From Rhodococcus sp. ARC_M5 (GTDB taxonomy: Bacteria > Actinomycetota > Actinomycetes > Mycobacteriales > Mycobacteriaceae): a DNA stretch of 64,000 bases. Positions within the stretch are counted from its first letter, which is position 1. Every line of letters starts with the position of its first letter. The stretch spans positions 1-64,000 of the forward strand of contig NZ_JALGQE010000006.1 of NCBI RefSeq assembly GCF_022810405.1, read 5' to 3'. The notes under the pieces were generated by a model. The model did no database searches, was not told the DNA's origin, and saw only the letters and a program-made list of their open reading frames with translations. Of this stretch, positions 27,597 through 35,204 are shown in pieces. A program made the position numbers and the translations under genes.

Positions 27597-29594
27597 GTGT
27601 CCAAGGTCTCGACAGCCGCCAAGCGGCTCGTGCTCGGTAAGCCGTTCCGCAGCGACAAGCTCGGTCACACGTTGCTTCCCAAGCGAATCGCGTTGCCGGT
27701 CTTCGCCTCGGACGCCATGTCCTCGGTGGCATACGCGCCCGAAGAGATCTTTCTCGTGCTCTCCGTCGCGGGCATCTCGGCCGTCGCGTTCACCCCGTGG
27801 ATCGGTCTTGCCGTCTGCGTGGTGATGGCGGTGGTGGTAGCCAGCTACCGACAGAACGTGCACGCCTACCCCTCGGGTGGCGGCGACTACGAAGTCGCCA
27901 CCACGAACCTCGGCCCCGCGGCCGGACTGACGGTCGGTAGCGCACTGCTGGTCGACTACGTGCTGACCGTGGCGGTGTCGATCTCGGCGGCCGCGTCGAA
28001 CATCGGGTCTGCGGTGCCGTTCGTGGCCCAGCACAAGGTGCTGTTCGCTGTCGTGGCCATCGTCCTGGTCACCTCCGTCAATCTCCGCGGCATCCGGGAG
28101 TCCGGAACTGCGTTCGCCATCCCGACGTACGCCTTCATGGGTGGCATGGTCCTGATGCTGGGGTGGGGCCTGTTCCGGGTCTACGTTCTCGGCGACGACA
28201 TCCATGCCGAGTCGGCGGCCTTCGATCTGCGGGCCGAGGATTCGCACCTGTACGGCATCGCGTTCGCATTCCTCATCGCGCGAGCGTTCTCGTCCGGTTG
28301 CGCGGCACTGACCGGGGTGGAGGCGATCAGCAACGGGGTACCGGCATTCGAGAAGCCGAAGTCGCGCAATGCCGCGACGACGCTGCTGCTGCTCGGGGTC
28401 ATCGGGATCACACTGCTGATGGGCATCATCCTGCTCGCGCAGAAGATCGGTATCAAATACGCGATGGATCCCGAATACCAACTCGTCGGAGCGCCGGAGG
28501 GCTACCAACAGAAGACGCTCATCGCGCAGTTGGCGGAGGCGGTCTTCAGCGGATTCCCCATCGGATTCTTCTTCATCACCACCGTCACGGCCCTCATTCT
28601 CGTTCTTGCGGCCAACACTGCGTTCAACGGTTTCCCGGTCCTGGGTTCGGTGCTGGCACAGGATCGGTATCTGCCGCGCCAGCTGCACACTCGCGGTGAC
28701 CGCCTGGCCTTCAGCAACGGCATTCTCTTCCTGTCCGGAGCCGCGATCGCATTCGTCGTCGTGTTCGGCGCCGAGGTCACCAAGCTCATTCAGCTCTACA
28801 TCGTCGGTGTGTTCGTCTCGTTCACCCTCAGTCAGACCGGCATGGTTCGGCACTGGACGCGGCTGTTGGCCACCGAGACCGATCCCGAGCAACGCCGGCG
28901 CATGCAGCGCTCGCGGGTGGTCAACGGTGTCGGTCTCGGCATGACCGGAACGGTGCTGGTCATCGTGTTGATCACCAAGTTCGCCGCCGGTGCGTGGATC
29001 GCGATCGTGGCGATGGTGGCGATCTTCGTACTGATGCGCATGATCAGAAAGCACTACGACACCGTGGCTCGCGAGCTCGAGAACGAGGAATGGGACGGAG
29101 TGCTGCCAAGCCGGACGCACTCGATCGTGTTGGTCTCGAAGCTGCACATGCCGACCCTGCGCGCGTTGGCGTACGCCCGGGCGACCAGGCCTGACACCCT
29201 CGAGGCCGTGACCGTCAACGTCGACGAAGCCGACACACGTGCGCTGGTCAGGGAGTGGGAGGCCAGTGACGTCTCGGTGCCGCTCAAGGTCGTCGAGTCG
29301 CCCTACCGCGAGGTCACCAAACCGGTCCTGGACTACGTCAAACGGGTTCGCCGCGATTCACCGCGCGACGTCGTCACCGTCTTCATTCCCGAATACGTGG
29401 TGGGGCACTGGTGGGAGCAGGTTCTGCACAATCAGAGCGCACTGCGACTGAAATCTAGATTGCTGTTTCAGCCGGGCGTGATGGTCACCAGTGTGCCGTG
29501 GCAGCTGCGGTCCTCCGAGAAGGCCAAACGTGAAGTGCTCGGCAATGCACCGGGCGCATCGCGTCGCGGTTACGAGCCACCGGTGGGCAAGTGA
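27597..29594 (+). CDS. APC-superfamily permease, KimA-like (probable K+ or amino-acid transporter)
   Basis: This is a 665-residue protein from the GTG at 27597. Residues about 30-490 hold 12 predicted transmembrane helices with APC features (FASDAMSSVAYAPEEIFLVLS, YPSGGGDYEVATTNLGPAAGL, SSGCAALTGVEAISNGVPAF). Residues about 500-650 are a cytoplasmic UspA-like domain (SIVLVSKLHMPTLRALAYA ... FIPEYVVGHWWEQVLHNQSALRL) as in the Bacillus K+ importer KimA (YdaO). It corresponds to Rv2690c. Adjacency to two TrkA regulators favours K+, but amino-acid transport cannot be excluded. Confidence 0.88.
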   Translation: MSKVSTAAKRLVLGKPFRSDKLGHTLLPKRIALPVFASDAMSSVAYAPEEIFLVLSVAGISAVAFTPWIGLAVCVVMAVVVASYRQNVHAYPSGGGDYEVATTNLGPAAGLTVGSALLVDYVLTVAVSISAAASNIGSAVPFVAQHKVLFAVVAIVLVTSVNLRGIRESGTAFAIPTYAFMGGMVLMLGWGLFRVYVLGDDIHAESAAFDLRAEDSHLYGIAFAFLIARAFSSGCAALTGVEAISNGVPAFEKPKSRNAATTLLLLGVIGITLLMGIILLAQKIGIKYAMDPEYQLVGAPEGYQQKTLIAQLAEAVFSGFPIGFFFITTVTALILVLAANTAFNGFPVLGSVLAQDRYLPRQLHTRGDRLAFSNGILFLSGAAIAFVVVFGAEVTKLIQLYIVGVFVSFTLSQTGMVRHWTRLLATETDPEQRRRMQRSRVVNGVGLGMTGTVLVIVLITKFAAGAWIAIVAMVAIFVLMRMIRKHYDTVARELENEEWDGVLPSRTHSIVLVSKLHMPTLRALAYARATRPDTLEAVTVNVDEADTRALVREWEASDVSVPLKVVESPYREVTKPVLDYVKRVRRDSPRDVVTVFIPEYVVGHWWEQVLHNQSALRLKSRLLFQPGVMVTSVPWQLRSSEKAKREVLGNAPGASRRGYEPPVGK

Positions 29595-30862
29595 GCGAGA
29601 GCTGGTTCGGGCTGCTGCTCGAGGTCGAACTCGGAGCACCCGGACACGGTGGATTCTGTGTGGCCCGTCATGACGGCCGGGTGATGTTCGTGCGCCACGG
29701 ATTGCCCGGCGAACGGGTGGTGGCCAGGGTGACCGAGGACCGAGGCGGGTCGTTCTGCCGCGCCGACGCCGTCGAGATTCTGTCGGCATCTCCGGACCGG
29801 GTGGACGCGCGCTGCCCCATCTCCGGACCGGGTGGCTCGGGCTGTTGCGACTATTCCCACGCCACGGCCGATGCCGGACGGCGTATGAAGGCCTTCGTCG
29901 TGGCCGAGCAGCTGCGCCGTGTCGCCGGAATCGAGCGTGACGTGCGGGTCGACGAACTGCCGGGGACCGGCGACGGCACCGGGTGGCGGACCCGCGTGCG
30001 GCTTGCTGTCGATTCCGGCGGGCGGCCCGGCTACCACCGGTATCGGAGCAGCTCGATCGTCACCGAATTGTCCTGTCCGCAAATGGATTCCGCGGCCTTC
30101 GGCGGTCTGTCGGAGCAGCAATGGCGGCCGGGTGCCGAGTTGCAGGTGGCCCTCGACGGGGATGGTGAGCGGCACGTGGTGGAGATCGCCCCGGCGCAGC
30201 ACTCGTCCACCGGACGCCGATCGCCGGGCCGCAGGGGCGCGTCGGCGCGCCGGGCAGCGTCGTCTCGGTCCAGGCCGGAGAAAGCCGTGATCGGATCGGG
30301 TCGTGTGACGGAATACGTCTCGAACAGGGCGTGGACCCTCGACGCCACCGGGTTCTGGCAGGCCCACCGCGGCGCGCCGCAGGTGTACACCGATGTGGTG
30401 GGGGAGTGGGCGGACGCCGTTGCAGGTGATGGTGCCTGGGATCTGTACGGCGGTGTAGGTGTGTTCGCGGCAGCGCTGGCCCATCGGGTCGGGTCGACGG
30501 GCCGGGTGGCCAGTGTCGAATTCTCCCGTCGCGCCGCCGAGGACGGCCGTTCGGCGCTGCACGATCTGCCGCAGGTCATGTTCGTTCCGGGGCGGGTCGA
30601 GCGCTCGATCGACGCGTTGGCCGAACCGGTGTCGGTGGCCGTGCTGGATCCACCGCGTGCGGGAGCCGGCCGAGACGTGATCGCCGCCCTCGCCGCCAGG
30701 TCTCCCCGCTCGGTGGTGCACGTCGGATGCGATCCGGCGTCGTTCGCACGAGATACGAGCCTGTATCGGGGCGCGGGATACGAACTCGTCGACATGCGCG
30801 CGTTCGATGCGTTTCCCCTGACCAGTCATGTCGAGTGCATCGGCCGTTTCGTTCGACGGTGA
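29591..30862 (+). CDS. TrmA/RumA-type class I RNA (uracil-5) methyltransferase
   Basis: This 423-residue protein starts at a GTG overlapping the permease stop (GTGA). An N-terminal TRAM-like domain (about 1-70) is followed by a cysteine-bearing insert (CPISGPGGSGCCDY, about 78-91), then a Rossmann methyltransferase with WDLYGGVGVFAAAL, DPPRAGAG and the catalytic cysteine in HVGCDPASFARDT. It probably methylates C5 of uridine in tRNA or rRNA; it corresponds to Rv2689c. The insert does not show the full four-cysteine iron-sulfur pattern of RumA. A basic Ser/Arg-rich stretch occurs near 200-230 (TGRRSPGRRGASARRAASSRSR). Confidence 0.88.
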   Translation: MSESWFGLLLEVELGAPGHGGFCVARHDGRVMFVRHGLPGERVVARVTEDRGGSFCRADAVEILSASPDRVDARCPISGPGGSGCCDYSHATADAGRRMKAFVVAEQLRRVAGIERDVRVDELPGTGDGTGWRTRVRLAVDSGGRPGYHRYRSSSIVTELSCPQMDSAAFGGLSEQQWRPGAELQVALDGDGERHVVEIAPAQHSSTGRRSPGRRGASARRAASSRSRPEKAVIGSGRVTEYVSNRAWTLDATGFWQAHRGAPQVYTDVVGEWADAVAGDGAWDLYGGVGVFAAALAHRVGSTGRVASVEFSRRAAEDGRSALHDLPQVMFVPGRVERSIDALAEPVSVAVLDPPRAGAGRDVIAALAARSPRSVVHVGCDPASFARDTSLYRGAGYELVDMRAFDAFPLTSHVECIGRFVRR

Positions 30863-30878
30863 GGGCTGCGGCGACCGA

Positions 30879-31040
30879 TCAGGCCCGGTGCGCAATTTCG
30901 GCGACCGGGGCGAAGGTGTGCGTGGGAACGGTCACGATGCGCTGGGCACCGCACCGGCATCCCTGGTACCCGACGAGTCCCTCGCTGGTGTCGTGGGTGG
31001 AGTGGGTGGTCCAGGTGTGTGCGATGTGTTCTGTATCCAT
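30879..31040 (-). CDS. Small conserved-type protein with CxC motif
   Basis: This is a 53-residue frame from the ATG at 31040. It contains AHTWTTHSTHDTSEGLVGYQGCRCGAQ, an aromatic/His-rich stretch followed by a CxC that could ligate a metal. It lies between the methyltransferase and the divergent CGNR gene. Composition (His, Thr and Gln rich, no Arg/Ala bias) is unlike an antisense shadow, which argues for a real gene, but the ribosome-binding site is weak. No function is proposed. Confidence 0.5.
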   Translation of the reverse strand: MDTEHIAHTWTTHSTHDTSEGLVGYQGCRCGAQRIVTVPTHTFAPVAEIAHRA

Positions 31041-31065
31041 GCGTCCATCGTGATGTAATGGTCTT

Positions 31066-31587
31066 GTGCACATCAACCCTTACGGCGAATACGCAGTTAA
31101 ACTCGGCATCGACCTGCTCAACTCGCCACCCACGTCGGCGACCGAACTGGGCAACCGCTGCGTCGACGCGGGCCTCGTACCGGACTGGACGGCAACCGAG
31201 GCCGATCTGCTGGACACCCTCGAGTTCCTGCGTGACTGGGCACGGGTGGTGGACGCAAACACCGACAACGAACGGGCCGACGCGCTCAACGCGCTTCTGG
31301 CACAGGCGTCGGCGTACCCGCGCTTGACCAACCATGCCGACGATGGTTGGCACATGCACTACCGCGACCCCAACATCGAACTCGGCGGCGTCATCAGGGC
31401 GTTGGTGAGTGTCGGCACAGCGTTGCATCTGACCGGACGCGGTATGTCTCGCCTCGACCGCTGCGCCGCAGCCGACTGCACTCTCGCTTTCGCCGACACC
31501 TCGAGAACCGGCAGACAGCGGTACTGCGGAACGGTGTGCTCCAACCGCGATGCGGTACGTAGACATCGAGCACGCGCCGCCTCGTGA
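31066..31587 (+). CDS. CGNR zinc-finger (ABATE-domain) transcriptional regulator
   Basis: This 173-residue protein starts at GTG. The N-terminal part (about 1-120) is the helical ABATE domain, thought to sense small ligands; the C-terminal part is the CGNR zinc finger, here DRCAAADCTLAFAD ... RYCGTVCSNRDAVRRHRAR with four cysteines and a basic helix. The NR of the name-giving motif is present as CSNR. It is divergent from the 53-residue gene and convergent with the ABC exporter; its targets are unknown. Confidence 0.88.
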   Translation: MHINPYGEYAVKLGIDLLNSPPTSATELGNRCVDAGLVPDWTATEADLLDTLEFLRDWARVVDANTDNERADALNALLAQASAYPRLTNHADDGWHMHYRDPNIELGGVIRALVSVGTALHLTGRGMSRLDRCAAADCTLAFADTSRTGRQRYCGTVCSNRDAVRRHRARAAS

Positions 31588-31609
31588 TCGAGGCTGCGCA
31601 CCGGGTTCG

Positions 31610-32449
31610 CTAGGACTTTCGGTTGTACAGGCGCATCGTGATCGGCCCGAACACCGCCAGCAACACCGCGCACAGCATCAGCGTCACTCCCAGCTGACCG
31701 GTGTCGATGTCGCCCTGCATCAGGCCACGCAGGGAGGTGACCAGAAAGCTGACCGGATTGACGTCGACGAACGCCCGCAGCCAACCGGGCATCGTGGCGG
31801 GGTCAACGAAGATGTTGCTCGCGAAAGTGAGTGGAAACAGGATGAACATCGACACGCCCATCACCGCGGCCTCGGTGCGCACGATCATGGCGATCATCGT
31901 CCAGATCCAGGACAGGCAGAACGAGAACACCAACAGCAACGCGATCGAGGCCACCACCCCGACGACGCCGCCCTGCGGCCTGAAGCCGAGTATCAATCCG
32001 AGGATCAGCACGATCACCGACGCCAGCGTGTAGCGAACGACGTCACCGAGCAGCGCGCCGACCAAGGGTGACGGACGCCAGATGGGCAGCGAACGGAACC
32101 GGTCGAACACGCCCTTCTCGATGTCCTTGTTCATGGTCACGCCGGTGTACATCGTGATCATCACCACGGTCTGGACGAGGATGCCGGGGAGCAGGAACTG
32201 GATGTACGCCTGAGTCGACCCCGCCAGTGCGCCACCGAACAGGTAGGTGAAGAGCAACGTGAACATGATGGGGAAGGCCGTCACATCGAACAACTGCTCG
32301 GGTACGTGCTTGATCTTGAGCAGCGCTCGCCACCCGAAGCTCAGCGACGTGGACAACGACGACGGGCGCGGTGGGCGAGGCCCGGCCGCACCGAGCACGC
32401 CGATGATGGTCGATGCCCGTGGCGTCGACTGCTGGGCTGCCGCGGTCAT
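31610..32449 (-). CDS. ABC-2 type (DrrB-like) transport permease
   Basis: This 279-residue membrane protein has six predicted transmembrane helices (about 55-275) preceded by a Pro/Ser-rich cytoplasmic N-terminus. It shows the ABC-2 permease signatures [30 protein letters not shown] and [31 protein letters not shown] typical of daunorubicin-resistance DrrB proteins. The ATG overlaps the stop of the ATPase gene (ATGA), so the two subunits are coupled. It corresponds in position to the Rv2686c-Rv2688c transporter. Substrate is unknown. Confidence 0.9.
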   Translation of the reverse strand: MTAAAQQSTPRASTIIGVLGAAGPRPPRPSSLSTSLSFGWRALLKIKHVPEQLFDVTAFPIMFTLLFTYLFGGALAGSTQAYIQFLLPGILVQTVVMITMYTGVTMNKDIEKGVFDRFRSLPIWRPSPLVGALLGDVVRYTLASVIVLILGLILGFRPQGGVVGVVASIALLLVFSFCLSWIWTMIAMIVRTEAAVMGVSMFILFPLTFASNIFVDPATMPGWLRAFVDVNPVSFLVTSLRGLMQGDIDTGQLGVTLMLCAVLLAVFGPITMRLYNRKS

Positions 32450-33453
32450 GACGCGACCTCCTTGTCGGATTCGATTGCCGAGCGGGCATCGGCCCCATGC
32501 GTCGTTCCCGCAGGCTCCACTCCCGCCCCATGCCCGGTGAGGGCCAGAAACACCTCGTCCAAACTCGGTTGGCCAAGGGTGAACGACGCGATGGGAATGC
32601 CCGCCGCTTCGAGTGCGGGCAGCACGGGCGCGGCCTGTGCCGGGTTGTCCAACCGTGCGGTGACGGTGGACGGGTCCGGATCCTCGATGACGTTGTTGCC
32701 GACCAGATCTCGCAGGATTTGTGCGGCAACCGTTCGCTGGGCCGAGTCGAGGACCCGTAGGTGCAGCGAATTCGATCCCACCGATGCTTTCAGCTCACCC
32801 GTCGTCCCTTCTGCAATGACCTTGCCGCGATCGATGACTGCGACACGCCCGGCCAGTTGATCGGCCTCGTCCAAATACTGTGTCGTCAGCAACACCGTCG
32901 TCCCGCCTGCGACCAACGCGCGGACGATCTCCCACACGTGGTTTCGGCTGCGGGGGTCGAGTCCGGTGGTGGGTTCGTCGAGGAAGATCAGTTCCGGAGT
33001 GACGATGATGCTGGCGGCGATATCGATGCGACGGCGCATGCCACCGGAGTAGGTCTTGACCTGTCGCGGCCCGGCGTCGGCGATGTCGAACGCCGTCAGC
33101 AACTGTTCGGCTCGTGATCGGGCGGCCGGCCGTGAGTAGCCGAGGAGACGAGCGAGCAGCACCAGATTCTCCGTACCGGTGAGATCCTCGTCCAGGGAAG
33201 CGAATTGCCCTGTCAGAGCGACCTTCTGCCGTACGGCCTCCGGTTCGCTCGCCACATCGTGACCCAGGACTCGGGCGCTGCCGCCGTCGATCGGCAGCAG
33301 GGTGGCCAGCATCCGGATGGTCGTCGTCTTCCCTGCGCCGTTCGGCCCGAGCACGCCGTAGACACCACCGGACGGAATGGACAGATCGACTCCGTCGACA
33401 GCGACATTCGTTCCGAAACGTTTGACCAGACCGTGTGTCTCGATCGCCGCCAT
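32446..33453 (-). CDS. ABC transporter ATP-binding protein (DrrA-like)
   Basis: This 335-residue ATPase starts at the ATG at 33453 behind AGGAGG. Walker A is GPNGAGKTT, the signature is [12 protein letters not shown], Walker B is [12 protein letters not shown], and the H-loop is [12 protein letters not shown]. The C-terminal domain typical of DrrA ends in [15 protein letters not shown]. The last roughly 25 residues are atypical because part of them ([11 protein letters not shown]) is encoded by a copy of the dispersed repeat. It is divergent from sigK. Confidence 0.92.
   Translation of the reverse strand: MAAIETHGLVKRFGTNVAVDGVDLSIPSGGVYGVLGPNGAGKTTTIRMLATLLPIDGGSARVLGHDVASEPEAVRQKVALTGQFASLDEDLTGTENLVLLARLLGYSRPAARSRAEQLLTAFDIADAGPRQVKTYSGGMRRRIDIAASIIVTPELIFLDEPTTGLDPRSRNHVWEIVRALVAGGTTVLLTTQYLDEADQLAGRVAVIDRGKVIAEGTTGELKASVGSNSLHLRVLDSAQRTVAAQILRDLVGNNVIEDPDPSTVTARLDNPAQAAPVLPALEAAGIPIASFTLGQPSLDEVFLALTGHGAGVEPAGTTHGADARSAIESDKEVAS
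32501..32526. repeat. Single copy of the dispersed repeat inside the ABC ATPase gene (site 2)
   Basis: On the plus strand GTCGTTCCCGCAGGCTCCAC followed by TCCCGC matches the minisatellite unit at 39921-40184 at 24 of 26 positions. Here it is read (minus strand) as AGVEPAGTT, whereas the MFS gene reads the same DNA as EWSLQER, so the frame differs. Confidence 0.85.
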
Positions 33454-33562
33454 GTCTCTCGATTCCTCCTGTGGGCCGGTCGCCCGATTCACCACGATTG
33501 TCCGATTGTCCACCAAGGATGAAACGCGGTCTACATCTCCGCAAACGAATTTTCGTCCCGAA

Positions 33563-33589
33563 CCATCCTCCGATCGGTTTGTTCCGAAT
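33563..33589 (+). promoter_or_regulatory. Putative SigK-dependent promoter of sigK-rskA
   Basis: CCATCC (33563-33568) and CCGAAT (33584-33589) are separated by 15 bases. These are exactly the -35 and -10 hexamers published for mycobacterial SigK targets, though the spacer there is usually 16-17. The predicted start is about 40 bases before the sigK ATG, which suggests autoregulation. Confidence 0.65.
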
Positions 33590-33611
33590 ATGTACTGCGG
33601 CGGGAAAACGC

Positions 33612-33638
33612 GGAGGTTTCGATATGAGAGCGCTATGA
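33612..33638 (+). promoter_or_regulatory. Ribosome-binding site and 4-codon leader ORF overlapping the sigK start
   Basis: GGAGG (33612-33616) is spaced 7 bases from an ATG at 33624 that opens the mini-frame ATG AGA GCG CTA TGA; its stop overlaps the ATG of sigK (33635) as ATGA. The sigK ATG itself is 18 bases from GGAGG, too far for direct initiation, so sigK may be translated by re-initiation. Confidence 0.45.
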
Positions 33639-34390
33639 CCACTAGTGTCGTGATCGATGAACTCGATCATGAACCCGTCTGTTGGGACGACCTTCCGATG
33701 AGCGCGCCGTTGCCCGATGCGTCCGGATCGCCGGATGCACGCGGTGAGCGAACGACATCCTCTGCCGTCGAGAACTTCGAGGCCGAGGATGCGGTATGTG
33801 CCGTTCCCAGTCCACAGCTCAAGAACTTGCGTGCCGAGGAAGCGGATCGTCTGCGTCGGTTGATGGCGTCGGTCGCACAGGGCGATCGGACGGCGTTCGC
33901 CGAACTGTACGACGCGACGTCCTCGCGGGTGTACGGCATGGTGCTGCGGGTGCTTCGCGACCCGGGGTACAGCGAGGAGACCGCGCAGGAGGTGTTCCTC
34001 CAGATCTGGCGTGCGGCACCGAATTACGACCCGAATCAGGGCAGTCCCTTGGCCTGGATCATGACGCTGGCGCACCGCCGGGCCGTCGATCGCGTTCGGA
34101 GTGAACAGTCGGGCACCGACCGCGAAGCAGCGTACGGCGCGGTCAGTCACACACCGGAACACGACGAAGTGCTCGAAACGGTGACTCAGCGGCTCGAATC
34201 GGAGGCCGTGGTTGCCTGTCTCGACACCTTGACCGATACGCAGAGCGAGTCGGTCCGAATGGCTTACTACAGCGGTTACACCTATCGCGAAGTTGCGGAG
34301 CGGCTCGGGGTCGCGGTTCCCACCATCAAATCGCGCATACGAGACGGATTGATCAAATTGAAGACATGTCTGGGGGTGATCCCGCAATGA
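33635..34390 (+). CDS. sigK: ECF RNA polymerase sigma factor SigK
   Basis: From the ATG at 33635 this is a 251-residue sigma factor. Region 2 includes [39 protein letters not shown] and the [11 protein letters not shown] end; region 4 includes [39 protein letters not shown]. It closely follows mycobacterial SigK, but the first 65 residues are an extra acidic, Ser-rich extension. An in-frame ATG at 33698 preceded by GGGA could shorten it by 21 residues. It is coupled by ATGA to rskA. In mycobacteria SigK drives secreted antigens MPT70/MPT83 and is released by proteolysis of RskA. Confidence 0.9.
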   Translation: MTTSVVIDELDHEPVCWDDLPMSAPLPDASGSPDARGERTTSSAVENFEAEDAVCAVPSPQLKNLRAEEADRLRRLMASVAQGDRTAFAELYDATSSRVYGMVLRVLRDPGYSEETAQEVFLQIWRAAPNYDPNQGSPLAWIMTLAHRRAVDRVRSEQSGTDREAAYGAVSHTPEHDEVLETVTQRLESEAVVACLDTLTDTQSESVRMAYYSGYTYREVAERLGVAVPTIKSRIRDGLIKLKTCLGVIPQ

Positions 34391-35145
34391 GTGAATCGTC
34401 ACGACAACGGCTGCTCGACGACGCGGAGATCTATGCCCTCCACGCGACCACCGATTCCGAGCGACGCGACATCGAGGCCGAGCGACTGCGCGTCGACGAC
34501 ACCGCGCGCGTTCAGTTCGATGTCCTGGTGGGCGAGATCCACGAGACGCTGGCCTTGGCGGCCGCGGCCGACGCCACTCCTGCACCGGAGCGAGTACGGC
34601 AACTGGTGCTCGATCAGGTCGCCGTCAGCGATCAGGAGCCCACGGTCCACAAGCTGCCACCGAACGTCACTCCGCTGCACCGACACCGGCGCGAGCGCTC
34701 GAAGACCTGGCGCTACTCGATGGTCTCGGCTGCGGCCGCGGTGGTCGTCGCAGTGGGCGGCGTCGTGGTCGTCACCCAAACGACGGGTACGGACCCCCAG
34801 CCGTCGCAGGCCGAGCAGATCGTGGCCGCCCCGGATGCGCGCGAAACCACAGCGGAGTTCCCTGGCGGCGGTTCGGCGACGGTGTCGTACTCACTCGCTC
34901 GGAACGCGGTCGTGGTGTCTCTGGACGGAGTTCCACAGCCGCCACCGGGACGCGTCTATCAGATGTGGTTCGTGGACGGCTCGCCCCGCTCGGCAGGGGT
35001 GGTGACGGAGGACCAACTCGCGTCGGAGTCCGGCACCGTGGTCGACGGACTCGGAGCATCGACCAACTTCGCCTTCTCGCTCGAACCCGAAGGCGGCTCG
35101 TCGCAGCCGACCGAAGTGCTCACGATGCTCACCCTCGGTGCCTGA
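34387..35145 (+). CDS. rskA: Anti-sigma-K factor RskA
   Basis: This 252-residue membrane protein overlaps sigK by ATGA. Residues 1-100 form the cytoplasmic anti-sigma domain that sequesters SigK (LLDDAEIYALHATTDSERRDIE); one transmembrane helix lies at about 108-130 (YSMVSAAAAVVVAVGGVVVV); the extracytoplasmic domain carries the conserved GRVYQMWFVDGSPRSAGVV. Regulated intramembrane proteolysis is the established release route in mycobacteria. A hairpin follows the stop. Confidence 0.92.
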   Translation: MSESSRQRLLDDAEIYALHATTDSERRDIEAERLRVDDTARVQFDVLVGEIHETLALAAAADATPAPERVRQLVLDQVAVSDQEPTVHKLPPNVTPLHRHRRERSKTWRYSMVSAAAAVVVAVGGVVVVTQTTGTDPQPSQAEQIVAAPDARETTAEFPGGGSATVSYSLARNAVVVSLDGVPQPPPGRVYQMWFVDGSPRSAGVVTEDQLASESGTVVDGLGASTNFAFSLEPEGGSSQPTEVLTMLTLGA

Positions 35146-35170
35146 CGTTCGTAGGAACACCGAGATCGGA

Positions 35171-35204
35171 CGGTTCGACATCATCAGATGCCGATGTCGA
35201 ACCG
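35171..35204. terminator. Hairpin between convergent rskA and glutaminase gene
   Basis: A perfect 12-bp stem (CGGTTCGACATC at 35171-35182 with GATGTCGAACCG at 35193-35204) encloses a 10-nt loop and includes the stop codon of the glutaminase gene. It probably terminates both converging transcripts. Confidence 0.65.

Noticed and set aside
27411-29147. Open frame of 578 codons on the minus strand opposite the APC permease
   Set aside because: Composition is His/Asp/Arg-rich and it mirrors the permease codons. The plus-strand gene has 12 membrane helices and clear homology.
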